Positions 1 to 5,803 of a DNA stretch of 5,803 nucleotides are shown here, in pieces (the first letter of the stretch is position 1; every line of letters starts with the position of its first letter). The notes below the pieces were generated by a model that searched no databases, was not told where the DNA came from, and was given only the letters and a program-made list of their open reading frames with translations. The DNA lies in the NCBI GenBank assembly GCA_937920455.1, contig CALETX010000436.1, positions 1 through 5,803 on the forward strand, given 5' to 3'. A program made the translations under genes and the position numbers. The stretch is from an uncultured bacterium (GTDB lineage Bacteria; Verrucomicrobiota; Kiritimatiellia; UBA8416; CALETX01).

Positions 1-2107
1 TGGGAGGATCGTCCGGGTCTGTCGAATCGAAATCAGAGCAAAAAATCCAGCCGTAGGCTTTTTGGGGACTCTGCAGGCATCGGACACTAAAGCCGGCCGC
101 AGGCGAGTTGTTCAGAGTCAACGATGGTACAGTCATGACCATATTTGTTCCGCGTCGGTCCTCGCCGTTCATGAAACGGGAGATGGCCGCGAACATAGGG
201 TAGAAGTTTTCTTCCTCTATCAGTTGCCACCACCAGAACATGGGACAGCCACCGAGCGCGATGGCAGGTGATGCCCAGAGAGCCGCATGAAGGGTGTCCT
301 GAAGGTGCTTGATGCCGCTTGCGTAGGGGGATCCACCGAATTCAGTGATCAGCACTGGTTTTCCGAACCGGTTGTTGAACTCCGCTGTTTGAACCATCAG
401 TTGAACGATGTGCAGGGGATCTGGGCTGGAATGGTATGCATCGAGCGCAGCAAAGTCCATTTCCGGGAGCGCGACGATCTGGATGTTTTGTCTGGTATAA
501 TCAGTGCAGACGTGAGTCGTAATCATGTGGTCATAGGGATCCATATCTTTTATGGCGCGGCCCATGAGCCGGTGCCAGTCAACGACCTCCTGGCGTCTGT
601 AGTTGGGAACGCCGTCCTTGTTGGATCCTGTCAGATCAAGCTCGCTCCACAGTTCCCAGGCAAAAATGCTTGTGCTGTAGCCCCATCTGGCGATTATATA
701 ACGCATAAGCGAGCGAAAAGACTTCAGCGCTCGCGGGTCGGTGAAGTATTCCTCCGGGATCGAAAGCCAACCTCCGTTGGCGGCGTTGAACGGATTGTGT
801 TCCCATTCTCTGTCGTCGAGTGTTCCGAACTTGCCGTGGTTGTGAACGACGTAGTTGATGAGGATGCCGTTCTTTTCGGCTGCGGAAAGCACATTATCCA
901 TTTCCCATGCGTTCATCATATTGTATTGACCGACTCCGTGGTAGCCGCGCCACCGTGGCGTCCATTCAAGACCCAGCGACCATGCCGCGCTCCAGATTTC
1001 GGTCAAGTTTTCACCGTTGGCCCCCATATCCTTGAAATATCTTTCGTAGGCCGAACTGCCTTCCTGCCAACGCTGCTTCCACTTGAACAGTTGGTCCATT
1101 CTGGAATCAAACGGGGAACGTATGTTATGGCCGATTGGGAAGAAAGGAGAGCCATCGTCGAATTCGAAGAAACGCGGGTCTTTTCTGCAGACTCGAACAA
1201 ACCCGGGCGACGGGGACGGTGTAACATCAAATTCACCCGGACCCCATGATGCCGAGCCCAGGCTATCCCTGGCGTGCAATATGAACGTGTATCGGCCGAG
1301 TTCGGACGGAGAGAAGCGGACACGCCAGTATGGTCGGCCCTGAGGATAAAGGGTATCGCCGTCCGCCTTCACCTCGCGGTAGAAGTCACAATTATAGAAG
1401 CCATCCACATGAATGAGCTTGCCGGAGGGGCTCCTGAATTCGGCGTAGAGCGCAACCTGCTCTTCGTCGAAAGGGTTAGTGTAGCGGTCAGGCAGATCGC
1501 ATGTGATTTCGAAGCGTGAGTAGCGCGGGATTGATCGTGCACAGGTCTTGACATTGCGAATGGTTGGTGGACCCGAATTGCGTATTGGCGCGATTGTTAC
1601 GCTGATAATCCGCACAGTTCCAGTCCCTGCATCCTGAGAGAACAGTTTAATGCCGACTCTCTGCGGGCACATAAGCGCTCTATAGTGCCAGGATCCGTGA
1701 TGACCGCGTGGTTCCCATCCGCGCGCTTCCGGTGACATGTCTGCGACAAATGCGGCGACAGAGCCAGGTTTCATCCTGGCTGGCAGGAGCTGTTGATACC
1801 AGAAGTAATCCCAATCTTGCACGAAGACAAGCGCCTGTGCCGGGGGTGCGTTTGAAGGCCATTCGACACTGAAAGCTATTGCGGAGACGTTTGTCCAGCC
1901 GTTGACGGGCTGGCTCAGAAGGAAATCACAAGAGCCGGGAAACTCAAACAGACTTTGGGCTGTCGGTCCCATGGACGCTGGCGATGACGCCGGGGCGACA
2001 TGAATTGGTGTAGCGGTGGGATTTTGGAATGCATGGCCTGACAAGCAGAAGAGGGAAAGAGCGGCTGCGTGTGCTGTTATACGACCATTTAGAGGCATAA
2101 ATGTCAT
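1..2107 (-). CDS. Secreted DUF5060-type glycoside hydrolase (clan GH-A barrel), 3' end beyond window
   Basis: Translating the minus strand from the ATG at 2107 gives 702 residues with no stop before the window edge, so the C-terminus is missing. Numbering uses that ATG. Residues 1-26 look like a Sec signal peptide: Arg9, a hydrophobic core around AALSLFCL, and likely cleavage after GHA at 26. There is no good lipobox. A Pro/Thr/Ala-rich linker (about 28-51) leads to an unrecognised beta-rich region (about 52-195). A DUF5060-like Ig domain follows (about 198-300; SPSG, WRVRFSP, LGRYTF). The barrel begins near FFEFDDGSPFFPIGHNI (313-329). Candidate acid/base is Glu489 in FAWELWSELD and the nucleophile is Glu589 in LITEFGG; a Trp triplet sits at 625-627. 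Such enzymes hydrolyse polysaccharide outside the cytoplasm; the substrate cannot be read from sequence. Ser replaces the usual Asn before Glu489. The alternative start is ATG 2098; neither ATG has a clear Shine-Dalgarno, and an in-frame TGA upstream excludes longer forms. The gene lies 153 bases downstream of rfaE2 and may be cotranscribed with it. Confidence 0.9.
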   Translation of the reverse strand, partial: MTFMPLNGRITAHAAALSLFCLSGHAFQNPTATPIHVAPASSPASMGPTAQSLFEFPGSCDFLLSQPVNGWTNVSAIAFSVEWPSNAPPAQALVFVQDWDYFWYQQLLPARMKPGSVAAFVADMSPEARGWEPRGHHGSWHYRALMCPQRVGIKLFSQDAGTGTVRIISVTIAPIRNSGPPTIRNVKTCARSIPRYSRFEITCDLPDRYTNPFDEEQVALYAEFRSPSGKLIHVDGFYNCDFYREVKADGDTLYPQGRPYWRVRFSPSELGRYTFILHARDSLGSASWGPGEFDVTPSPSPGFVRVCRKDPRFFEFDDGSPFFPIGHNIRSPFDSRMDQLFKWKQRWQEGSSAYERYFKDMGANGENLTEIWSAAWSLGLEWTPRWRGYHGVGQYNMMNAWEMDNVLSAAEKNGILINYVVHNHGKFGTLDDREWEHNPFNAANGGWLSIPEEYFTDPRALKSFRSLMRYIIARWGYSTSIFAWELWSELDLTGSNKDGVPNYRRQEVVDWHRLMGRAIKDMDPYDHMITTHVCTDYTRQNIQIVALPEMDFAALDAYHSSPDPLHIVQLMVQTAEFNNRFGKPVLITEFGGSPYASGIKHLQDTLHAALWASPAIALGGCPMFWWWQLIEEENFYPMFAAISRFMNGEDRRGTNMVMTVPSLTLNNSPAAGFSVRCLQSPQKAYGWIFCSDFDSTDPDDPP

Positions 2108-2260
2108 TTGCAGCTTATTGTGGCAGACATGCGGGCATAGTCAAACACATCAGAAGAGCATTGTGGAACATAACGGGGCTGATTGGAAAGCAGTTGCATG
2201 ATAATATATTGGTAAGTCTGAGATTAGCCAGAGGGCAAGAGGCGATCAGGGTCAGTGTTT

Positions 2261-2806
2261 CTATCCGTGTTTTGCGACATGGCTCCGCTTGTCAGATGGG
2301 GTGCGCCTGCCGGCAGGGGCGGCCGCGGCATTGCTTATTATTTTCTCGATGAGGGCGGTTGTTGACTTGCCGCGTGTGACAGGGGCGACCGTGACGGTGC
2401 CTCCGTATGCCTCTACTATTTCACGGCCGACAACTTCATGCGACCAGTCAGCGCCCTTGATAAGAATGTCCGGCCGCAGGATTCGCAAGAGGCGGCAAGG
2501 AGTTGTTTCCTTGAAAATGATGACGTAGTCCACGGATTCAAGGGCGGCAAGCATGCGAGCCCGTTCAAGCTCCGGGACGAGAGGGCGCGAGGGACCCTTG
2601 TTACGGCGCACGGAAGCGTCGGAGTTTACGGCGACAATGAGAGCGTCGCCGAGCGATCTGGCGAATGCAAGATAGTCCACATGCCCGACATGCAGCAGGT
2701 CGAAACATCCATTGGTGAAGACAAGTTTCTTGCCGGTTTTCTTGATGGAATTGCGATGCCTTATCATCTGTTTCAGGGTGACAATCTTTGAATCAATACT
2801 CCTCAT
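2261..2806 (-). CDS. rfaE2: Stand-alone RfaE domain II / HldE-type heptose-1-phosphate adenylyltransferase
   Basis: This 181-residue cytidylyltransferase-like protein matches the C-terminal half of HldE. That family transfers AMP from ATP to D-glycero-beta-D-manno-heptose 1-phosphate, giving ADP-heptose for LPS core or other surface glycans in the cytoplasm. Visible landmarks are FTNGCFDLLHVGH (30-42) with the nucleotide-binding HxGH at 39-42, GDALIVAVNSDASVRRNKGP (53-72), a VDYVIIF strand (92-98), PDILIKGADW (112-121) and GKSTT (146-150). Length fits the stand-alone form; no kinase domain is attached and none lies nearby. I chose ATG 2806 because AGGAG lies 10 bases upstream. The longer start at 2839 (11 more residues) has no purine-rich site. 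The tail after residue 160 is low-complexity and basic. Heptose specificity is inferred from the family; related transferases act on glycerol-3-phosphate or other sugars, but the motifs here favour RfaE2. It is transcribed divergently from the transporter gene and sits upstream of the secreted glycosidase. Confidence 0.9.
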   Translation of the reverse strand: MRSIDSKIVTLKQMIRHRNSIKKTGKKLVFTNGCFDLLHVGHVDYLAFARSLGDALIVAVNSDASVRRNKGPSRPLVPELERARMLAALESVDYVIIFKETTPCRLLRILRPDILIKGADWSHEVVGREIVEAYGGTVTVAPVTRGKSTTALIEKIISNAAAAPAGRRTPSDKRSHVAKHG

Positions 2807-2937
2807 CTGAGGTGGTCTCCTGGGTGACAAACGTTTCATATGTGAAAATGGTCGAAATGAAGGGGCTTATGCAAGCTGGAAAAGAATTGCATTTTGCGGT
2901 GCTAGACCGGCTTGGGGCGATGTGATAGGCTTTTGGT
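2807..2937. promoter_or_regulatory. Divergent upstream region between rfaE2 and the transporter gene
   Basis: Both transcription directions start from this 131-base gap, so it should carry promoters for rfaE2 (leftward) and for the transporter-aminotransferase-oxidoreductase set (rightward). I could not assign convincing -35/-10 pairs for either. The one symmetric element is a short inverted repeat at 2834-2847 (TTTCA, four bases, TGAAA), which covers the rejected ATG at 2839. The regulatory role is inferred from position only. Confidence 0.45.
2817..2821 (-). promoter_or_regulatory. Shine-Dalgarno site deciding the rfaE2 start
   Basis: The minus strand reads AGGAG here, ten bases before the ATG at 2806. 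The competing upstream ATG at 2839 is preceded by pyrimidine-rich sequence (CATTTTCACAT) without a Shine-Dalgarno match. The site therefore favours the shorter 181-residue protein. Confidence 0.6.
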
Positions 2938-4155
2938 ATGTGTGGGATCTCTTTGCGAAGGCTGTCTGCTTGCGGATTTATTGCTCTGGCTGCGGCGTGT
3001 CTTCTTTGCGGATATGAGTTTATTCGGAGCGCATCGCAATCGCTCTTTATCGGGGCATATGGCAGGGAGCGTCTTCCCTTGGTTATGGCTTTGGCTCCTG
3101 CCGGCGCATTTGCATTCGTTTATATTTACGGTGTTGCGCTTTCTCGCGTCGGGGCGCGGAGAGCGATGGTTTTGACGTGTCTTGGGTCGGCTGGTTTGAT
3201 GGTTATTTGTTTTGGGGGGATTGTTAACGGATGGAGAGTGGCCACCGCAGTTCTTTATGTGGTACGCGAATCTTACATAGTGTTGTTGGTGGAGCAGATA
3301 TGGTCTTTTATAGACAGCACCGTTGGAACGGCCGATGGACGCAAGCTGAACGGTCTGATATGCGGGGTGGCTTCGTTCGGAGCGATTTTGGGTGGATTGA
3401 TGGTGGCTCGTTTGCCGCAAGGGCTGAGCTCTGTGCATCTTCTTGTTGTTGCGGCTGCGTCGGTTGTGCCGACTGGCATTTTTACCCTTTTTTCATACCG
3501 GGTTGGTGGTGAGCCTCGACCTGAGCAGAATCGAGGTGTGCGCTGCGGGCATCTTGGCTTGAGGCTTTTTGTTGTTGAACCCTTGCTGCGGCGGCTGGCA
3601 ATGCTGGTTGTTGTTTCGCAGGCAATTTCCACTGTTGCGGATCTTGCGATGAACTTTCAGGTTGCTGCGGCTATTCCGGATGTTGACGAGAGAACGCGCT
3701 GGTTTGGTTCATTTTATGCGCGCCTGAATGGGTGGTCGGCTTTGTTCCAATTTGTGGTGACGCCGATTCTTTTGAATGTGGCACCATTGCGCGCGGTACA
3801 TGTAGGGATACCTGTGGTCCACCTGGCTACAGGATTATGGCTGGCTTTCAGGCCGTCGCTTGCGGCTGCCGCAGTCGGCTACATGGCGTTCAAGGTGCTA
3901 GATTACTCGGTGTTTCGAGCTGCGAAGGAAGTGTTGTATATCCCACTTTCCTTTGATGCCAGATATCGGACGAAAGAGATGATTGACTCATTCGGGTATC
4001 GGCTTTCGAAGGGCGGTTTATCGGCATTGCTTGCAGTGGTGGGAGCTGTGGTGTCCCTGCCTTTTGTGCTGTATGCTGTAGCTCAGATTGTCGGGGCTGC
4101 CGGTTGGATTTTCATAGCCGGCGGGGTTTCAGACCGGCGGCCGAGGGAGCCTTGA
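2938..4155 (+). CDS. MFS-type membrane transporter, ADP/ATP-carrier-like group
   Basis: This 405-residue, very hydrophobic protein has about 11-12 predicted membrane segments (roughly 9-26, 47-66, 73-95, 100-117, 138-156, 164-184, 217-236, 262-280, 287-303, 306-322, and two between 353 and 396), with a polar central loop near 185-215, as in MFS proteins. The pattern YEFIRSASQSLFIGAYG (26-42) near the N-terminus, FGSFYARLNG in the second half, and DYSVFRAAKEVLYIPL (322-337) resemble the bacterial MFS group annotated as ATP/ADP translocase-like (NTT-related). The conserved charged residues of true nucleotide antiporters could not be confirmed, so the substrate is unknown. It is somewhat short for that group. 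The ATG at 2938 lacks a strong Shine-Dalgarno, but no better start is apparent and the first membrane segment is complete. The aminotransferase follows after 60 bases with no terminator between them, so the two are probably cotranscribed. Function in the surface-glycan context is inference only. Confidence 0.8.
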   Translation: MCGISLRRLSACGFIALAAACLLCGYEFIRSASQSLFIGAYGRERLPLVMALAPAGAFAFVYIYGVALSRVGARRAMVLTCLGSAGLMVICFGGIVNGWRVATAVLYVVRESYIVLLVEQIWSFIDSTVGTADGRKLNGLICGVASFGAILGGLMVARLPQGLSSVHLLVVAAASVVPTGIFTLFSYRVGGEPRPEQNRGVRCGHLGLRLFVVEPLLRRLAMLVVVSQAISTVADLAMNFQVAAAIPDVDERTRWFGSFYARLNGWSALFQFVVTPILLNVAPLRAVHVGIPVVHLATGLWLAFRPSLAAAAVGYMAFKVLDYSVFRAAKEVLYIPLSFDARYRTKEMIDSFGYRLSKGGLSALLAVVGAVVSLPFVLYAVAQIVGAAGWIFIAGGVSDRRPREP

Positions 4156-4203
4156 TCTGACTCGACGTATTAGACGCAGGACTGGCATTCTGGACAACTG
4201 AGG

Positions 4204-4209
4204 AAAGGA
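4204..4209 (+). promoter_or_regulatory. Shine-Dalgarno site of the aminotransferase gene
   Basis: AAAGGA lies six bases before the ATG at 4216, a good bacterial spacing. It favours that ATG over the in-frame ATG two codons later (4222). The 60-base gap 4156-4215 contains no hairpin followed by T residues, so read-through from the transporter gene is likely. Confidence 0.55.
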
Positions 4210-4215
4210 CATAAT

Positions 4216-5346
4216 ATGAGAATGAAAGTTCCTTTTGTTGATCTTGCGGCGCAGCATGCCTCACTGAAATCCGAAATAGACGAGGCCGTTGGGTGTGTGA
4301 TGACCAAGTGTGATTTTATCCTTGGCGAAGAGACTGCCAAGTTCGAGGAGGAATTTGCAGAATACCTCGGAGTGAAGAAATGTGTGGGTGTTGCGTCTGG
4401 CACAGACGCTTTGGAACTAGCGTTGCGGGCGACCGGGGTGGGAGCGGGTGATGAGGTTATTTTACCGGCAAACAGCTTTATCGCTACTGCTCTTGCGGTG
4501 GCGAGAGCTGGAGGCCGTCCGGTGTTGGCCGACGTGTTGCCTGACACGTATAGCATTTCGCCTGAAGATGTGGAAAGGCGGATCACGTCGCGTACGAAGG
4601 CTATGATACCGGTCCACCTGTACGGTCAGCCTGCTGATATGGACGCGATAATGGCTATTGCCCGGCGGCATGGCCTCATTGTGATTGAGGATGCCTGTCA
4701 AGCTCATGGTGCGGTGTGGAAGGGGAGCAAGTGTGGCAGCATCGGAGCTGCGTCGGCTTTCAGCTTTTATCCCAGCAAGAACCTGGGAGCCTGTGGCGAT
4801 GGTGGTGTGGTGGCGACATCAGATGAAAGCGTGGCTGAACAAATCAGACTCCTGAGGAACTACGGGCAGAGAGTCAAGTACGAACATGTAATAAAAGGTG
4901 GGAACAGCAGGTTGGACACGCTCCAAGCGGCTGTGTTGAGGGTGAAGCTTGCCTATCTTGACAAATGGAATCGAGCTCGCTCGGTTCACGCTGAACATTA
5001 CACACGGCGACTCGGTCATTTGAGCAAGGTTGTAACGCCTGTTGTGAGGTATGGGGGTGAGTTCTCGCATGTTTTTCATCTATATGTAATACGAGCGGAG
5101 CGCCGCGATGAATTGTTGAATTTTCTTTTATCAGCAGGCATTGGATGCGGTATTCACTATCCCCGACCCATTCACATGCAACCGGCTTTCCTGGATCTTG
5201 GTTACAGAGAGGGTGATTTTCCTGTGGCAGAGCAGGCTGCTCGCGAGATATTGAGCCTTCCCATGTTTCCTGAGATGTCGGATGAGCAGATTGAGGCCGT
5301 ATGTGAGAGCATAGAGCGTTTCTATAAAAATGAGGGCCAGAGCTAA
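4216..5346 (+). CDS. DegT/DnrJ/EryC1/StrS family PLP-dependent sugar aminotransferase
   Basis: This 376-residue protein is full length for the family. It aminates a keto group on a nucleotide-linked sugar, normally using glutamate, in the cytoplasm. PLP-site features are visible: SGTDAL (61-66) for the phosphate, Asp159 and Gln162 in EDACQAHGA for the pyridine ring and ring oxygen, Ser183, and the Schiff-base Lys188 in [14 protein letters not shown]. The N-terminal [10 protein letters not shown], the RNYGQ segment, and the C-terminal [13 protein letters not shown] are also typical. These features resemble enzymes that make 3-amino sugars (WbpE-, QdtB/FdtB-like), but regiospecificity cannot be settled from sequence. 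The stop codon overlaps the start of the downstream oxidoreductase by one base (TAATG), so translation of the two is probably coupled. That pairing matches WbpB/WbpE-type pathways, where the oxidoreductase supplies the 3-keto substrate. Alternatively it could be a C4-aminating member of the same family. Confidence 0.94.
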   Translation: MRMKVPFVDLAAQHASLKSEIDEAVGCVMTKCDFILGEETAKFEEEFAEYLGVKKCVGVASGTDALELALRATGVGAGDEVILPANSFIATALAVARAGGRPVLADVLPDTYSISPEDVERRITSRTKAMIPVHLYGQPADMDAIMAIARRHGLIVIEDACQAHGAVWKGSKCGSIGAASAFSFYPSKNLGACGDGGVVATSDESVAEQIRLLRNYGQRVKYEHVIKGGNSRLDTLQAAVLRVKLAYLDKWNRARSVHAEHYTRRLGHLSKVVTPVVRYGGEFSHVFHLYVIRAERRDELLNFLLSAGIGCGIHYPRPIHMQPAFLDLGYREGDFPVAEQAAREILSLPMFPEMSDEQIEAVCESIERFYKNEGQS

Positions 5347-5803
5347 TGAAGAACGACAGGGGATTGCACGTTGGGATAATAGGCTGTGGTTATTGGGGGC
5401 CGAACTACGTGCGGAATTTTCTGGAGATGGATGGGGTGGCAAAGGTTATTTGTTGCGATAGGGACGGGAGGCAGCTGGAAAAAATAGCACGCCGTTTTCC
5501 GAGAGTGGTCACCTGCGGAGATTACCGGAATCTGATTGAGACGCATGCGGCCGATTGTGTGGTTGTTGCCACGCCGGCCGAGAGTCACTTTGCTATAGCC
5601 CAGATATGCCTTGAGAATGATATCGACGTTCTTGTGGAAAAGCCGATGACGCTACAAGCTGAAGAAGCTGAAGTCCTTTGCGGGCTTGCCGCCCGCAAAA
5701 AGAGGATTTTGATGGTAGCGCACACATTCCTGTTCAACAGCGGCGTTAGTAAGATACACGAACTGATCAGAAATGGGCAGTTGGGACGGCTTTACTACCT
5801 GGT
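5346..5803 (+). CDS. Gfo/Idh/MocA family NAD(P)-dependent oxidoreductase, 3' end beyond window
   Basis: The first 152 codons are visible from the ATG at 5346; the frame is open at the window edge and the C-terminal substrate domain is missing. The N-terminal Rossmann fold shows VGIIGCGYWG with the dinucleotide-binding GxGxxG at 13-18. An acidic residue follows at the end of the second strand (CCDRD), suggesting a preference for NAD over NADP. Further landmarks are VVATPAESH (73-81) and the family lysine in VEKPM (Lys99). LGRLYYL at the edge begins the link to the second domain. Members oxidise or reduce sugar hydroxyl/keto groups; next to a DegT-type aminotransferase the likely role is oxidising a UDP- or dTDP-sugar, as WbpB/WlbA do at C3 of UDP-GlcNAc-uronate. 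The start overlaps the aminotransferase stop by one base, indicating translational coupling. The exact substrate is not determinable here. Confidence 0.92.
   Translation, partial: MKNDRGLHVGIIGCGYWGPNYVRNFLEMDGVAKVICCDRDGRQLEKIARRFPRVVTCGDYRNLIETHAADCVVVATPAESHFAIAQICLENDIDVLVEKPMTLQAEEAEVLCGLAARKKRILMVAHTFLFNSGVSKIHELIRNGQLGRLYYL

Noticed and set aside
287..1249. A 320-residue open frame on the plus strand
   Set aside because: It is antisense to the glycosidase gene, whose minus-strand translation shows a signal peptide, DUF5060 and catalytic motifs. The plus-strand protein has no recognisable domain.
2108..2260. Possible promoter for the glycosidase (TATTAT inside an AT-rich patch near 2198-2210) or a terminator after rfaE2
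   Set aside because: No acceptable -35 element lies at a 16-18 base distance from the TATTAT, and no hairpin with a following T run was found, so neither a promoter nor a terminator is called.
2438..2791. Plus-strand open frames over the rfaE2 gene
   Set aside because: They overlap the well-supported nucleotidyltransferase on the opposite strand and contain no family motif.
2807..2839. The longer rfaE2 start at 2839
   Set aside because: It lacks a Shine-Dalgarno match and adds a basic, Pro-rich stretch not expected in the family, whereas ATG 2806 has AGGAG ten bases upstream. It cannot be fully excluded.
2902..3438. A 178-residue minus-strand open frame
   Set aside because: It is antisense to the transporter gene; the product is a Ser/Arg/His/Gln-rich low-complexity sequence typical of shadow frames opposite G/T-rich coding sequence.
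4170..4586. A 138-residue minus-strand open frame
   Set aside because: It is antisense to the aminotransferase start region, Ser/Ala-rich, with no recognisable motif.

Overview
This window is a piece of bacterial chromosome with five protein genes. Two point left (minus strand, 1-2806) and three point right (plus strand, 2938 to the right edge), and they diverge from a short shared upstream region at 2807-2937. No RNA gene, mobile element, CRISPR array or convincing terminator was seen. The first and last genes run off the window edges.

The left arm holds a stand-alone heptose-1-phosphate adenylyltransferase-type nucleotidyltransferase (rfaE2-like, 2261-2806). After a 153-base gap comes a large secreted glycoside hydrolase (1-2107, 3' end missing). 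This hydrolase has a signal peptide, an unidentified beta-rich N-terminal region, a DUF5060 immunoglobulin-like domain, and a clan GH-A type catalytic barrel with both candidate catalytic glutamates. The best long plus-strand reading frame at 287-1249 is only its antisense shadow.

The right arm starts with a 405-residue membrane protein of the MFS/ADP-ATP-carrier-like group. It is followed by a DegT/DnrJ/EryC1/StrS sugar aminotransferase and, overlapping it by one base, a Gfo/Idh/MocA-type NAD(P)-dependent oxidoreductase cut by the window edge. The last two form a familiar pair: the oxidoreductase makes a keto sugar on a nucleotide-sugar substrate and the aminotransferase aminates it. Together with the rfaE2-like gene and the secreted glycosidase, this suggests the edge of a cell-surface polysaccharide (O-antigen, capsule or exopolysaccharide) locus.

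The organism is probably a Gram-negative-type bacterium of moderate G+C content. The combination of a DUF5060 glycosidase, an ADP/ATP-carrier-like MFS protein and a stand-alone RfaE2 would fit the PVC group or a related little-cultured phylum, but this is a weak inference. The two arms differ strongly in third-codon-position bases (C-rich on the minus-strand genes, G/T-rich on the plus-strand genes), as expected from a replication-strand skew. I found no clear sign of an undescribed defence or mobile system. The more interesting points are the Ser-for-Asn change beside the catalytic acid/base of the glycosidase and the transporter's position in a sugar-nucleotide operon.
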